In this document: positions 8,270-17,254 of the stretch, piece after piece
Layout of the letters: every line of letters starts with the position of its first letter
Position numbering within the stretch: the first letter of the stretch is position 1
NCBI GenBank assembly: GCA_016714045.1
Contig: JADJNY010000001.1
Location: 186,001-250,000, forward strand
DNA length: 64,000 bases
Direction of reading: 5' to 3'
DNA from: Planctomycetota bacterium
GTDB lineage: Bacteria > Planctomycetota > UBA1135 > GCA-002686595
Program-made: the position numbers and the translations under genes
The notes under the pieces: generated by a model
The model's input: the letters and a program-made list of their open reading frames with translations, nothing else
The model's database searches: none
What the model was told of the DNA's origin: nothing

Positions 8270-9532
8270 ATGCTCGTGAGACAACACTCGATTCGTTCGG
8301 GGGCGGCGGAGCGCGGCGGCGCGCTCGTGTCCATGCTGCTCGTGGCTGCGGTGCTCGCCACGGTCTCGGCCGGCGCGCTGAGCATGGCGCTCTCGGGCCA
8401 GAAGGAGCGCCGCGGCGCGCAGGAGGACCTGCACGCTCGCTACGTGTGCCAGGCGGGCCTCTCGAACGCGGTGTTCGACGTGCAGCGCGGCCAGACCGGC
8501 AACCTCGGCAGCGAGCAGAACCCGGTCGACTGGGAGGGCGCGCGCTTCTACGTACAGCGCACCGACGTCGCCGGCGGATTGATCCAGCTCCGGGCGACCG
8601 GCGTGGAGGACCGCGCCGGCGCACGGATGGAGCTCGTGATGCGCGAGGTGCCTGCGACGAGCTACCGCTACGGCGCGTTCGGCAAGGAGTACTTCCACCT
8701 CGACTCGAACGCGAAGGTCGACAGCTACGACTCCACGCTCGGCACGTATGCGACGCAAGCGGTGAACGGCTCGGGCGCGGACCAACACGCGCGCATCGAG
8801 GGCGACATCGGTTCGAACGGGCCGATCACGATCGAGCAGAACGCGAAGGTCTGGGGCGATGCGCCCTCCGGACCGAGTCAGACCACCACGGTGATGGGCA
8901 ACGCCGTCGTCACGGGCGCGACGACGCCAGCGACCTCGCTGCAGACGCTACCGACGCTCACGGTGCCGACGCTCCCGTCGCTCGGGAACCTGAACGTGAG
9001 CTCGAGCACGACGTGGGCGACCGGCGACCGGCGCTACGGGACGCTGCAGGTCAACTCGAACAAGACGCTCACGATCACGGGTCCGGCGACGATCGTGTGC
9101 ACGAACTTCGCGCTCAGCTCGAACTCGAACTTCATCGTGGACGCGACGAACGGTCCGGTGACGCTCTACGTCATCGACAACTTCACGATGTCCCAGAACG
9201 CGGTGATGCGTTCGACGACGTACGACCCGCACGCGCTCGCGGTGAACTTGCTCTCGGACAACGTCTTCAACCCGGAGACGAACGTCACGGTGGACTCGGT
9301 CGACATGCTCTCGAACACGAAGCTGTACGGCACGATGGTCGCGCCCAACGCACGCATCGTCATCAACAGCAATTTCGAGCTCTTCGGCTCGCTCGTCGCG
9401 CGCAGCGTCGACCTGCACAGCAACAGCTTCCTGCACTTCGACGAGTCGCTGAACGTCCTGGCGGCGGCCGGAGTGCCCGACTGGGAGATCCTCTCCTGGC
9501 GCTCGATGCCCTACACCCACGACGCCCCGTGA
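8270..9532 (+). CDS. PilX-like pseudopilus-associated protein with beta-rich C-terminal domain
   Basis: A 420-residue protein. The N-terminus has RGGALVSMLLVAAVLATVSA followed by a helix containing RYVCQAGLSNAVFDVQRG. This is the usual pattern of PilX-type proteins (a membrane helix, then an AGL-type segment) and lacks a GFTLIE site. The second half is rich in Ser, Asn and Thr, with repeating short strands (LDSNAKV, IEQNAKV, NSNFELFGSL) like a right-handed beta-helix of the DUF7305 type. The context with two prepilins supports a surface or secretion pseudopilus. The gap to the previous gene is 40 bases. Confidence 0.82.
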   Translation: MLVRQHSIRSGAAERGGALVSMLLVAAVLATVSAGALSMALSGQKERRGAQEDLHARYVCQAGLSNAVFDVQRGQTGNLGSEQNPVDWEGARFYVQRTDVAGGLIQLRATGVEDRAGARMELVMREVPATSYRYGAFGKEYFHLDSNAKVDSYDSTLGTYATQAVNGSGADQHARIEGDIGSNGPITIEQNAKVWGDAPSGPSQTTTVMGNAVVTGATTPATSLQTLPTLTVPTLPSLGNLNVSSSTTWATGDRRYGTLQVNSNKTLTITGPATIVCTNFALSSNSNFIVDATNGPVTLYVIDNFTMSQNAVMRSTTYDPHALAVNLLSDNVFNPETNVTVDSVDMLSNTKLYGTMVAPNARIVINSNFELFGSLVARSVDLHSNSFLHFDESLNVLAAAGVPDWEILSWRSMPYTHDAP

Positions 9533-9542
9533 GATCCGCACG

Positions 9543-10928
9543 ATGACGAACCAAGAGCCGCGTCGCGCACGCATCCTCGCGTTCGCGCTCCTGTGGGCGC
9601 TCGCCGCGACGCCCGCGGTCCGCGCCCAGGACGAAGCGCCCGTCGACCCGCCCGAAGCGGCGCTGTCGGCGGACCCGGTGCGCAACCAGGAGATCCTGCG
9701 GCTCGCGCAGATCCTCCGCCTCTCGCGACGCGCGGACAGCCCGATCCGGTCCGAGCTCGTGCGCGGCCTCGTCGCGAACGGAGGCCGCTCGATCGAGGCC
9801 CTGCTCGACCTCTTGGAATCGGGGCGTGTCCCGAAGGTCGCGCCCGACGACGGGCGTCAGGTGCTCAGCGAAGCGCAGCGCGAACTCGTGCTCGCGGCGC
9901 TCGGCGAGCTCGATCCCCTGCTCGTGCGCGCGGCCGGTGAACAGCGCTTGTCGTACGCGGAGACGACGGCGGTGTACCGGACGGCCGTCTGGGCCTTGTG
10001 CGCGGGCGGGAACGACGAAGTGCTCGAGCGCTTCCTGCGCCGCTCTTCGACGCGCGGGGATCAGCCCGAGCTCCCGCACGTCGACTGGCGGCGGGGCTTC
10101 CAGCTGCTCTTCACGCGCACGCCCGGCGCCTTTGCGATCGCCGAGCGCTTTTGGCGCGAGGGCCTCTCCGAGCAGCAGCGCGCGCTCGTCGAGGCCTGCG
10201 GCGAGCTCCGTGATCCGGCGTGCCTCGCGTTCCTCGCCAGCGTGCTCGAGTTCGACCGCGGCGACCTCGCAACGCTCGCCGTCGGCCAGATCGTGCGCGT
10301 GGGGCGCAGCTACGACCCCGCGCTCGACGAGCGACTCGGCGCCGCGATCCGTCCGCGCCTCGACCTCACGCGCCCGAATGCCTGTCAAGCCGCCCTGCAG
10401 GCACTCGGGGAGCTGCGCGATCGCACGACGCTGGCGCTCGCGACCGACCTCCTGCACGAGGAGGACGCGGGGATCCGCCAGAGCGCCTTGTGGATGCTCC
10501 GGCGCGCGAGCGGGCTCGAGCTCGACGGCAAGCCCGCGACTTGGAAGCGCTGGCTCGACGACCAGGAGCGCACGTTCGCGACCGCGGAGAAGCGCATCCT
10601 CCCGAACCTCGCGTCGAAGGAGCTCGCGCGCGTCGTCGAGGGCCTGCGCGACCTGAGCGCGCTGCGCATCGAACGCGCGCAGATCGCACGCTGGATCGAA
10701 CCGGTCTTGAAGCGCTCCGAGCCGGGGCTGCGCGTGCAGGCGTGCCATGCTCTGCTCGAGCTCGACGAGCGGAGCTCCGTCGGCATGCTGCAACCGTTGC
10801 TCGAGGACCGCGACGCGCGCGTCGTCGCGGCGGCTCGGACGGCGCTCACGAAGCTCACGGGACGCGACGTGGCCGCGGCCGAGGGGACCGCGGTCGCGAA
10901 GGTGGGCTCGACGAAGTCCCGCGGCTGA
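9543..10928 (+). CDS. Secreted HEAT-repeat protein of the pseudopilin cluster
   Basis: A 461-residue protein with an N-terminal signal peptide (hydrophobic core, cut near AVRAQ). The rest is alpha-helical, with HEAT-like repeats. The clearest are ELRDPACLAFLASVLEFDRGD, ALGELRDRTTLALATDLLHEE and LEDRDARVVAAARTALTKLTG. HEAT repeats are protein-binding solenoids, and no catalytic motif is visible. It starts 10 bases after the PilX-like gene and is the last gene of the cluster, so it may be a periplasmic partner of the pseudopilins. Confidence 0.82.
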   Translation: MTNQEPRRARILAFALLWALAATPAVRAQDEAPVDPPEAALSADPVRNQEILRLAQILRLSRRADSPIRSELVRGLVANGGRSIEALLDLLESGRVPKVAPDDGRQVLSEAQRELVLAALGELDPLLVRAAGEQRLSYAETTAVYRTAVWALCAGGNDEVLERFLRRSSTRGDQPELPHVDWRRGFQLLFTRTPGAFAIAERFWREGLSEQQRALVEACGELRDPACLAFLASVLEFDRGDLATLAVGQIVRVGRSYDPALDERLGAAIRPRLDLTRPNACQAALQALGELRDRTTLALATDLLHEEDAGIRQSALWMLRRASGLELDGKPATWKRWLDDQERTFATAEKRILPNLASKELARVVEGLRDLSALRIERAQIARWIEPVLKRSEPGLRVQACHALLELDERSSVGMLQPLLEDRDARVVAAARTALTKLTGRDVAAAEGTAVAKVGSTKSRG

Positions 10929-11020
10929 TCCGCTGGCCTTCCCGCCCTCGCGCGCGAGGCGCGGGCGGCGTCGTGCGCTCGGGGGTGTCCGCCCCGGCGA
11001 GCCCGGGGTAGTCTCGACGC

Positions 11021-12421
11021 GTGAGCTCCGCACGTCGCGCCATCGGAAGGGCCTGGCTCGCCGTCGGCTTCCTCGCGGCGTGTGCCCTGAACGCGCAGGC
11101 GCAACGCTCCGAGCACGCACTGCGCTTCTTCGGCACGGGCGCGAGCCAGCTGGATCGCGTGCGGATCCCGATCGACGACGACCTGCCGGGGCCCGACGCG
11201 AGCTCGCCGTGCGACGTCGGCGCGGCGAGCTTCACGCTCGAGTGTTGGGTGCGCGGGACGCTCGCGGACAACCCGACCGCGCACACGGGCGGCGGCTCGT
11301 TCGGCGACTTCCGCTGGATCGAGGGCAACGTGCTCCTCGACCGCGACGTCTACGGCGGAACGGAGCGCGACTTCGGCGTCAGCCTCGCGGGCGGGTTCGT
11401 GCGCTTCGGCACGGGCCGCGGCGACGCACTGCAGGACGGCGAGAACACGCTCGAAGCGCCGGTGAACGTGCTCGACGGCGCGTGGCACCACGTCGCGTGC
11501 GTGCGCGACGCCGCGACCGGCGTGAAGCGCATCTTCGTCGACGGCGTGCTCGCGATCGCGAGCGCGCCGAACACGTCGCGCACCGACCTGTCGTACCCGA
11601 ACGCGGGCGCGCCGGGCCAGGTCACGCCGTGGGGGCCGTACCTCGTCGTCGCGGCGGAGAAGCACGACGCGGGCGCGGCCTATCCGTCGTTCGCGGGCTA
11701 CGTCGACGAGCTGCGCGTGTGGAACGTCGCGCGCACGGAGCTCGAGCTCCGCGTGCACCGCGACCGCGTCCTTCCGGCCGGGACGCCCGGGCTCGTCGGC
11801 GCCTATCGCTTCGAGGAAGGCGCGGGGACGAGCGCGGCGGACTCGAGCGGGTCGGGTGCCCCGAACGGCCAGGTGATCGCGGGTGCCTCCGGCAACGGCG
11901 AGTGGGTGAGCCGCGCGGCGAACCCGCTGAACACCGCGCCGATGACGGACGAAGGCGGCGTCGCGCTCTGCGCGGGCGACGGCTCGCTCGCTCCCTGCCC
12001 GTGCGGGAACGACGCGCCCGCCGCGAGTGGACGGGGTTGCTTGAACTCGCTCGGCGTGGGCGCGTGGCTCGTCGCGAGCGGGCGCGCGAGCCTCGCGAAC
12101 GACGGGCTCGTGCTCACGACGCAGGGACTCCCCGCGGGCACGTCGCTCTACTTCCAAGGGAGCGCGTACGACGCTCCGACGCCGCTCGGCGACGGACTGC
12201 GCTGCGCGGGCGGCGCGCTCGTGCGCCTCGGCACGCGCGCGAACGCGGGCGGCGCGTCGAGCTACCCGCCCGTGGGTGGGACGTCGATCTCGGTCCGCGG
12301 CTCGATCGCCGCGCCGGGCGCGTTCGCCGTCTACCAAGTGTGGTACCGGAACGCGGCGAGCTTCTGCACGAGCGCCACGTTCAACACGTCGAACGCGGTG
12401 GGCGTCGTCTGGGGGAGCTGA
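11021..12421 (+). CDS. Secreted LamG (concanavalin A-like) protein with recurrent C-terminal module
   Basis: A 466-residue protein starting at GTG 11021, with a signal peptide ending near NAQAQ. Residues 35-260 look like a LamG/concanavalin A fold: FTLECWVRG, WHHVACVRD, RIFVDGV and YVDELRVWNVARTE are the classic strands of that family. Residues 317-466 are the C-terminal module shared with three other proteins in this window: GDG, CPCGN, GCLNS, a YFQG strand, GDGLRC, and a final YRNAASFCTSATFN. The module may be an export or anchoring device. LamG domains usually bind carbohydrate, but the ligand is unknown. Confidence 0.85.
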   Translation: MSSARRAIGRAWLAVGFLAACALNAQAQRSEHALRFFGTGASQLDRVRIPIDDDLPGPDASSPCDVGAASFTLECWVRGTLADNPTAHTGGGSFGDFRWIEGNVLLDRDVYGGTERDFGVSLAGGFVRFGTGRGDALQDGENTLEAPVNVLDGAWHHVACVRDAATGVKRIFVDGVLAIASAPNTSRTDLSYPNAGAPGQVTPWGPYLVVAAEKHDAGAAYPSFAGYVDELRVWNVARTELELRVHRDRVLPAGTPGLVGAYRFEEGAGTSAADSSGSGAPNGQVIAGASGNGEWVSRAANPLNTAPMTDEGGVALCAGDGSLAPCPCGNDAPAASGRGCLNSLGVGAWLVASGRASLANDGLVLTTQGLPAGTSLYFQGSAYDAPTPLGDGLRCAGGALVRLGTRANAGGASSYPPVGGTSISVRGSIAAPGAFAVYQVWYRNAASFCTSATFNTSNAVGVVWGS

Positions 12422-12488
12422 ACGCGCGCTCGTTCGTGCTCCACTCGCTCCCCACTCGCGCCACCGCTCGCTACGATGCGCGGTTCGC

Positions 12489-14933
12489 ATGGACTGGATG
12501 GAGCTGAAGCGGCTGGAGGACGAGGAACGGGAGCGCGCCGAACGCGCGAACCACCCCGCGGCGCAGGCTGGGCGTGTTCAACCGGCGCACGACACGGCGC
12601 GCGCCGGCGCCTTCGGCGCGTCCGGCCGCATCCCCGGCCTGCTCGACGGATTGAACGCGCCGCAGCGCGCCGCCGTGACGCACACGGACGGGCCGCTCCT
12701 GATCCTCGCGGGGCCGGGGTCGGGCAAGACGCGCGTCATCACGCGGCGCATCGCGTGGCTCGTCGCCGAAGCCGGGCTCTCGCCGTGGGAGGTGGTCGCG
12801 ATCACCTTCACCAACAAGGCCGCGCGCGAGATGAAGGAGCGCGTCGAGAAGCTCCTGCCCGTGTCGGGCCTGTGGATCTCGACGTTCCACGCGATGTGCG
12901 CGCGCATCCTGCGGCGTGAGATCGAGCTCCTTCCCGGCTACACGCGGGACTTCACGATCTACGACACGAGCGACCGCAACACGCTGATCAAGTCGATCCT
13001 GAAGGAGCTCAACATCGACGCGACGCGCTTCAAGCCGTCCGCGGTCGGGGGCTGGATCAGCGACTGGAAGAACAAGGGCTACGCGATCGACCGGCCCGAG
13101 CTCGACATGCAGGCGGACGGCGAGGACGACGCGAGCGTCGAGCGCGAAGTGTTCGTCGCCGTGCGCAAGCGCTACGAGGAGGCGATGCGGTCGAGCAACG
13201 CGCTCGATTTCGACGACCTCCTGCTCAAGGTGCTCGAGCTCTTCGAGAAGCACCTCGGGCTGCGCGACGCCTACGCGCGGCGCTTCCGGCACGTGATGGT
13301 GGACGAGTACCAGGACACGAACCGCGTCCAGTACCTGCTGACGAAGCACCTCGCGTCGTATCACGGGAACCTCGCCGTCTGCGGCGACCCCGACCAGTCG
13401 ATCTACGGCTGGCGCGGCGCGGACATCCGCAACATCCTCGACTTCGAGCAGGACTTCCCGTCCGCGAAGGTCGTCAGCCTCGAGCAGAACTACCGCTCGA
13501 CCGGCTACATCCTGAAGGCGGCGGAGAGCGTGATCCGCCACAACGCGGGGCGCTCCGGGAAGCGCATCTGGTCCGACAAGGGCGACGGCGAGAAGATCGC
13601 GGTGCTCGAGTGCGCGGACGAGGAGGACGAAGCGCGCGAGGTGGCGCAGCAGATCCGCTCGCTGCAGGCGCGCGGGACGCGCCTGGACCGCGTCGCGATC
13701 TTCTACCGCGTCAACTTCATGCAGCGCGCGCTCGAATCCGCGTTGCGCCTCGCGCGCGTCCCGTACCAGATCGTCGGCGGCGTCGAGTTCTACGAGCGGC
13801 GCGAGATCCGCGACCTGATCGCCTACTTGAAGCTGTGCGTGAACCCGCAGGACGACGTCGCGTTCCTGCGCGTCGTGAACACGCCGGCGCGCGGCGTGGG
13901 GGAGAAGTCGCTCGGCGACCTGCGCAACTGGGCGCTCGACCGGCGCGTGCCGCTCTCGCGCGCGCTGCAGTCCGACGAAGCGCTCTCCGCGATCAAGGGG
14001 CGCGCGAAGACCGGCCTGCTCGCGTTCCGCGAGCTGCTCGTCGCGCTCGAGCCGCTGCGCGACGTCGACGCGGCCGTCGCGCTCGACCAGGTCCTCGAGA
14101 AGATCGAAGTCGAGCGCTGGCTCGCCGAGATGGACGACCAGCAGGGCGTCGACCGCGAGGCGAACATCGAGGAATTGCGCGCGCACGCCGCTGCGTACGA
14201 CCGCATGGCGGCCGAGATGAAGCGCTTGATCGCGGAGACGCCGGTGGGCGAGCGCGGCGCCGAGCTCGTGCAGGCGATCGCGACGGCGCAACCGACGCTG
14301 TTCACCGCTCCGCCGGGCGGAGCGCTCGCCGCGGAGACGCCGCTCGGCGGACTGCGCGGGTTCCTGCAGGAGATCGCGCTCGTCAGCGACACGGACGCCA
14401 TCGAGGGCGATCAGGGCAAGGTCACGCTGATGACGCTGCACTCGGCGAAGGGTCTCGAGTACGAGGCCGTCTTCCTGTGCGGCGTCGAAGAGGAACTCCT
14501 CCCGCACGCGCGCGCGCTGGCCGAGCACGTCGGCGAGGAGGACGGGGTCGAGGAAGAGCGCCGGCTCTTCTACGTCGGCATCACACGCGCGGAGAAGCGG
14601 CTCGTGCTCACCCACTGCCAGCAGCGCCTGCACTTCGGCCAGACGAACTTCTGCCGGCCGTCGCGCTTCCTCGAGGAGCTCCCGCCCGAGGTGCTCGAGG
14701 GCGGAGCTTCGACCGCGGGCGGCGACGACGACGCGCTCGGCGCGTACGAACCCGCGACGAAGGAAGCCGCGCTGAAGGTCGGCGACCGCGGCGAGCACGA
14801 CCACTTCGGCCGAGGCACGATCGAGCAGCTGCAGGGGAGCGGCGTGAACGCGCGCGCGATCGTGCGCTTCCCGGCGCACGGGACGAAGACGCTGCTCCTG
14901 CAGTACGCGAAGCTCTCGGTGATCGGGCGCTGA
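12489..14933 (+). CDS. pcrA: UvrD/PcrA-type superfamily 1 DNA helicase
   Basis: An 814-residue 3'-5' DNA helicase acting in nucleotide excision repair, mismatch repair and removal of blocked replication forks. The motifs are complete: Walker A GPGSGKT at 75-81, motif Ib ISTFHAMCARIL, motif II VDEYQDTN, motif III QSIYGWRGAD, motif IV EQNYRST, motif V TLHSAKGLEYEAVF and motif VI FYVGITRAEKRL. The C-terminal extension ends FGRGTIEQLQGSG through KTLLLQYAKLSVIG, the typical PcrA/UvrD tail. The first 50 residues are an extra, Glu/Arg-rich segment. The ATG at 12489 is chosen because the open frame upstream overlaps the LamG gene and is a shadow. Which paralogue (PcrA, UvrD or Rep) is not certain. 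Confidence 0.95.
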   Translation: MDWMELKRLEDEERERAERANHPAAQAGRVQPAHDTARAGAFGASGRIPGLLDGLNAPQRAAVTHTDGPLLILAGPGSGKTRVITRRIAWLVAEAGLSPWEVVAITFTNKAAREMKERVEKLLPVSGLWISTFHAMCARILRREIELLPGYTRDFTIYDTSDRNTLIKSILKELNIDATRFKPSAVGGWISDWKNKGYAIDRPELDMQADGEDDASVEREVFVAVRKRYEEAMRSSNALDFDDLLLKVLELFEKHLGLRDAYARRFRHVMVDEYQDTNRVQYLLTKHLASYHGNLAVCGDPDQSIYGWRGADIRNILDFEQDFPSAKVVSLEQNYRSTGYILKAAESVIRHNAGRSGKRIWSDKGDGEKIAVLECADEEDEAREVAQQIRSLQARGTRLDRVAIFYRVNFMQRALESALRLARVPYQIVGGVEFYERREIRDLIAYLKLCVNPQDDVAFLRVVNTPARGVGEKSLGDLRNWALDRRVPLSRALQSDEALSAIKGRAKTGLLAFRELLVALEPLRDVDAAVALDQVLEKIEVERWLAEMDDQQGVDREANIEELRAHAAAYDRMAAEMKRLIAETPVGERGAELVQAIATAQPTLFTAPPGGALAAETPLGGLRGFLQEIALVSDTDAIEGDQGKVTLMTLHSAKGLEYEAVFLCGVEEELLPHARALAEHVGEEDGVEEERRLFYVGITRAEKRLVLTHCQQRLHFGQTNFCRPSRFLEELPPEVLEGGASTAGGDDDALGAYEPATKEAALKVGDRGEHDHFGRGTIEQLQGSGVNARAIVRFPAHGTKTLLLQYAKLSVIGR

Positions 14934-15040
14934 CGGGGCGCGGGTGTACCTCGCGCGCGCGCCGCCACGAACAGCGGCGGACCGGACACCGTCGTCGACG
15001 ATGCCCGGCCCGCCACCGCGAACGGACGTCCGCGCCCCGA

Positions 15041-16687
15041 TCAGGGCACGGTCGTGACCTTCACCCAGTCGCCGCCGAGGCGGCGCGGTTGCGAGCTGAA
15101 CCCTTGCAGGTAGACGCTCGCTCCCACCTGGTTCGCGAGCGGCAGCGTCATCGTCGCGTGCCCCGAGCCGTCGAACTGCCCGGCCGGCAGGATCGAGAGC
15201 GACGTGCGCGAGAGGTGCAGCGTCCCGATGTTCGCGAACACGGTCGGCGTGGGATCGAGCTCGTTCGAGCGCAGCACGAACGCGGGGCGCCCCGGGCGGC
15301 CCTTGAAGTCGACGCTGACGGTCGAGCCCGCGTGCGGCACGCCGCGGACGGCGAGGTCGGAGGGGAGGACGCGGTAGAGTTCGATCGTTCCGCCGCTGTC
15401 CCAGGTGGACGCGTGCACCGCCTTCGTGCCGACCGCGCAGAAGCGCCCGTCCGCCGAGAGGTCGAGGTCGCACACCGACCCGGAGAGCGCGTACGTCGCG
15501 AGCGGCGCGGCCTCGCCGCGGCGCTGGAAGGAGAGCTCGGGCACCTGCCCGCCCTGGTCGCCCCAGAGCCCGACCGCGAACACGGAGCCGTCCGCCGAGA
15601 GGCCGAGGTCGCCGACGACGTTCGTCCAGCCGCCGGTTCCTTCGTACGTGAGGCTGTTCAGCGTCGCCTGCGTGGTCAGGTCGACGACGTCGACGACGGC
15701 CTTGAGGTTCGTGTCGTTGAAGTTGAACCCGCAGACGAGGGTCGAGCCGTCGTCCGAGACGTCGAGCCGGTCGCAGTAGTTCGTGCCGGCGACGGTGTGC
15801 GCGAACGCGAAGGCGTAGACACCGGTCGAGTTCCTACGGAAGACATCGACGCGCCCCATGCGCCCGATGGCGAAGACGCCGCCGTCCCCGGAGATGCCTT
15901 GTGCGTGGAACACAGCCGACATCGGCTGCGCCTGGTAGCGCACCGTGAACGAAGGGATCGAGACGACGCGCAGCGCGAGGTCCGCGCTCACGAGCAGCGA
16001 ACCGCCGTCCGCGGACAGGTCGATGCCGACGACGGGCATGCCGAGCGCCAGGCTCGTGCTCGCCGTCGGGGTGGCCGAGTCAGGGCCGAAGACGCGCACG
16101 TCCGCCTGTCCCGTGGTCGAGTTGTGCACCACGGCGACGATGCGGTTGCCATCGCGCGACACGGCGACGAACAGACGATCGTGACCGTTGGACAACCCGG
16201 GCCAAGTGTAGGTCCAGTCGTGCCCCGGATCCGAGGGCGCGTGGCGCCGCAGGTAGATCTGCTTCGCGGACGAGTTGTTCGGCACGTCCGTGTCGAACAA
16301 CTCGACGTGGAGTCCGCGCTCCGAAGCCGAGGCGACGTCGTAGTGCCAAGAAAGGTGGGGCGCGTTCGCCTGCCACTGGACGGTCGGCGGATCGGCGTCC
16401 TGGGCCGAGTAGAGACGCGCGAAGCTCGTCGTAAGGCCGTGGGCGGTGAAGACCTGCGTCCCCTCCTCTCCCAGGGAGACGGCGAAACCCGACCAGCCCT
16501 CCGTGCCGCTAGTTCGGCTCCAGAGCCGACCCGGGGCTAGCGACTGCGCCGTTGTGACGGAGCCCAGAAGGACGAGCGCGAGCCCGACCTTCCCTCGGCG
16601 CCAGGCTGCCAGGCCGGCGCGGACGGAATTCTCTTCCAAGATGCTCTCTCCCGATGGCTCGATCCGTCGGGCTTGCAGGGCTGCCAC
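15041..16687 (-). CDS. Secreted beta-propeller (WD40/YVTN-like) protein
   Basis: Up to 548 residues. The ATG at 16687 precedes a TTG at 16639 that sits after GGGAGAGAG and gives a cleaner signal peptide (WRRGKVGLALVLLGSVTTAQS), so the true start may be 16639 (532 residues). The body holds at least six blade-like repeats with SADG or SDDG turns: VAVSRDGNRIVAV, LSADGGSLLVS, VSDDGSTLVCG, LSADGSVFAVG and LSADGRFCAVG. About 100 residues at the C-terminus, ending in ASVYLQGFSSQPRRLGG, look like a separate short beta domain of secreted planctomycete proteins. It is exported; the function is unknown. Confidence 0.82.
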   Translation of the reverse strand: MAALQARRIEPSGESILEENSVRAGLAAWRRGKVGLALVLLGSVTTAQSLAPGRLWSRTSGTEGWSGFAVSLGEEGTQVFTAHGLTTSFARLYSAQDADPPTVQWQANAPHLSWHYDVASASERGLHVELFDTDVPNNSSAKQIYLRRHAPSDPGHDWTYTWPGLSNGHDRLFVAVSRDGNRIVAVVHNSTTGQADVRVFGPDSATPTASTSLALGMPVVGIDLSADGGSLLVSADLALRVVSIPSFTVRYQAQPMSAVFHAQGISGDGGVFAIGRMGRVDVFRRNSTGVYAFAFAHTVAGTNYCDRLDVSDDGSTLVCGFNFNDTNLKAVVDVVDLTTQATLNSLTYEGTGGWTNVVGDLGLSADGSVFAVGLWGDQGGQVPELSFQRRGEAAPLATYALSGSVCDLDLSADGRFCAVGTKAVHASTWDSGGTIELYRVLPSDLAVRGVPHAGSTVSVDFKGRPGRPAFVLRSNELDPTPTVFANIGTLHLSRTSLSILPAGQFDGSGHATMTLPLANQVGASVYLQGFSSQPRRLGGDWVKVTTVP

Positions 16688-17254
16688 CCTGCGGAACCAA
16701 GCCGCGCTCGATCGAGCTTCAATCCTTCATCGTTGCCGTAATGACGCCATCTTCAACGAATCTGGAATTCAATTTGGCCGTGTATGCGAGCGCACATCGT
16801 GGAGCTTCGAGTGCGCGATGCGATCCGGTCCTCGGCGCGCTTTGCGACGCCTTCCTTCGACTTCGTCGCTGATTTCGATCACCCACTTGCAGGCCTGCAG
16901 AGCCGGGACGCGGGGCGCTCGATTCACGCGCGATGGGGAACAGCGAGCGACCTGCATGATCCATCCCAAGTCCATTGTTGCTCGCGTTCGTGAGCGATTG
17001 CGCAACGTCGAACTCAGATCGTTGCTCGCTCGTGCTTGACCTGCTCGCTCGCGAAGGGCATTCATGCGAATCGACGCGGAGCGAGCCGTCCGTCCACTGA
17101 TTTCGTTCGGTGGTGTTGACCTCGGCTCGCTTTGCTCGAGAGCGCCGCGCGGGACTCGCACGCCGTCGATCCGCTCCCCCCGTTCACTGCCAACGCTCGT
17201 CTCCTCCCGGCACCGAAGGATCGACGGTGTCGAGAGCACAACCTGGGGTTCATC
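16688..17254. other. Divergent intergenic region, relatively AT-rich
   Basis: 567 bases between the propeller gene (minus) and the Cys-rich repeat gene (plus). Bases 16720-16800 are visibly less GC-rich than the rest of the window and contain GAATTCAATTTGG. Two TTGACC hexamers occur on the plus strand, at 17036 and about 17115. The first has ATTCAT after an 18-base gap, a weak promoter candidate for the gene at 17255. No convincing gene is seen; open frames here are shadows. Confidence 0.5.

Noticed and set aside
12276..12488. N-terminal extension of the helicase upstream of 12489
   Set aside because: It overlaps the LamG gene's end in another frame and has an Arg-rich shadow composition.
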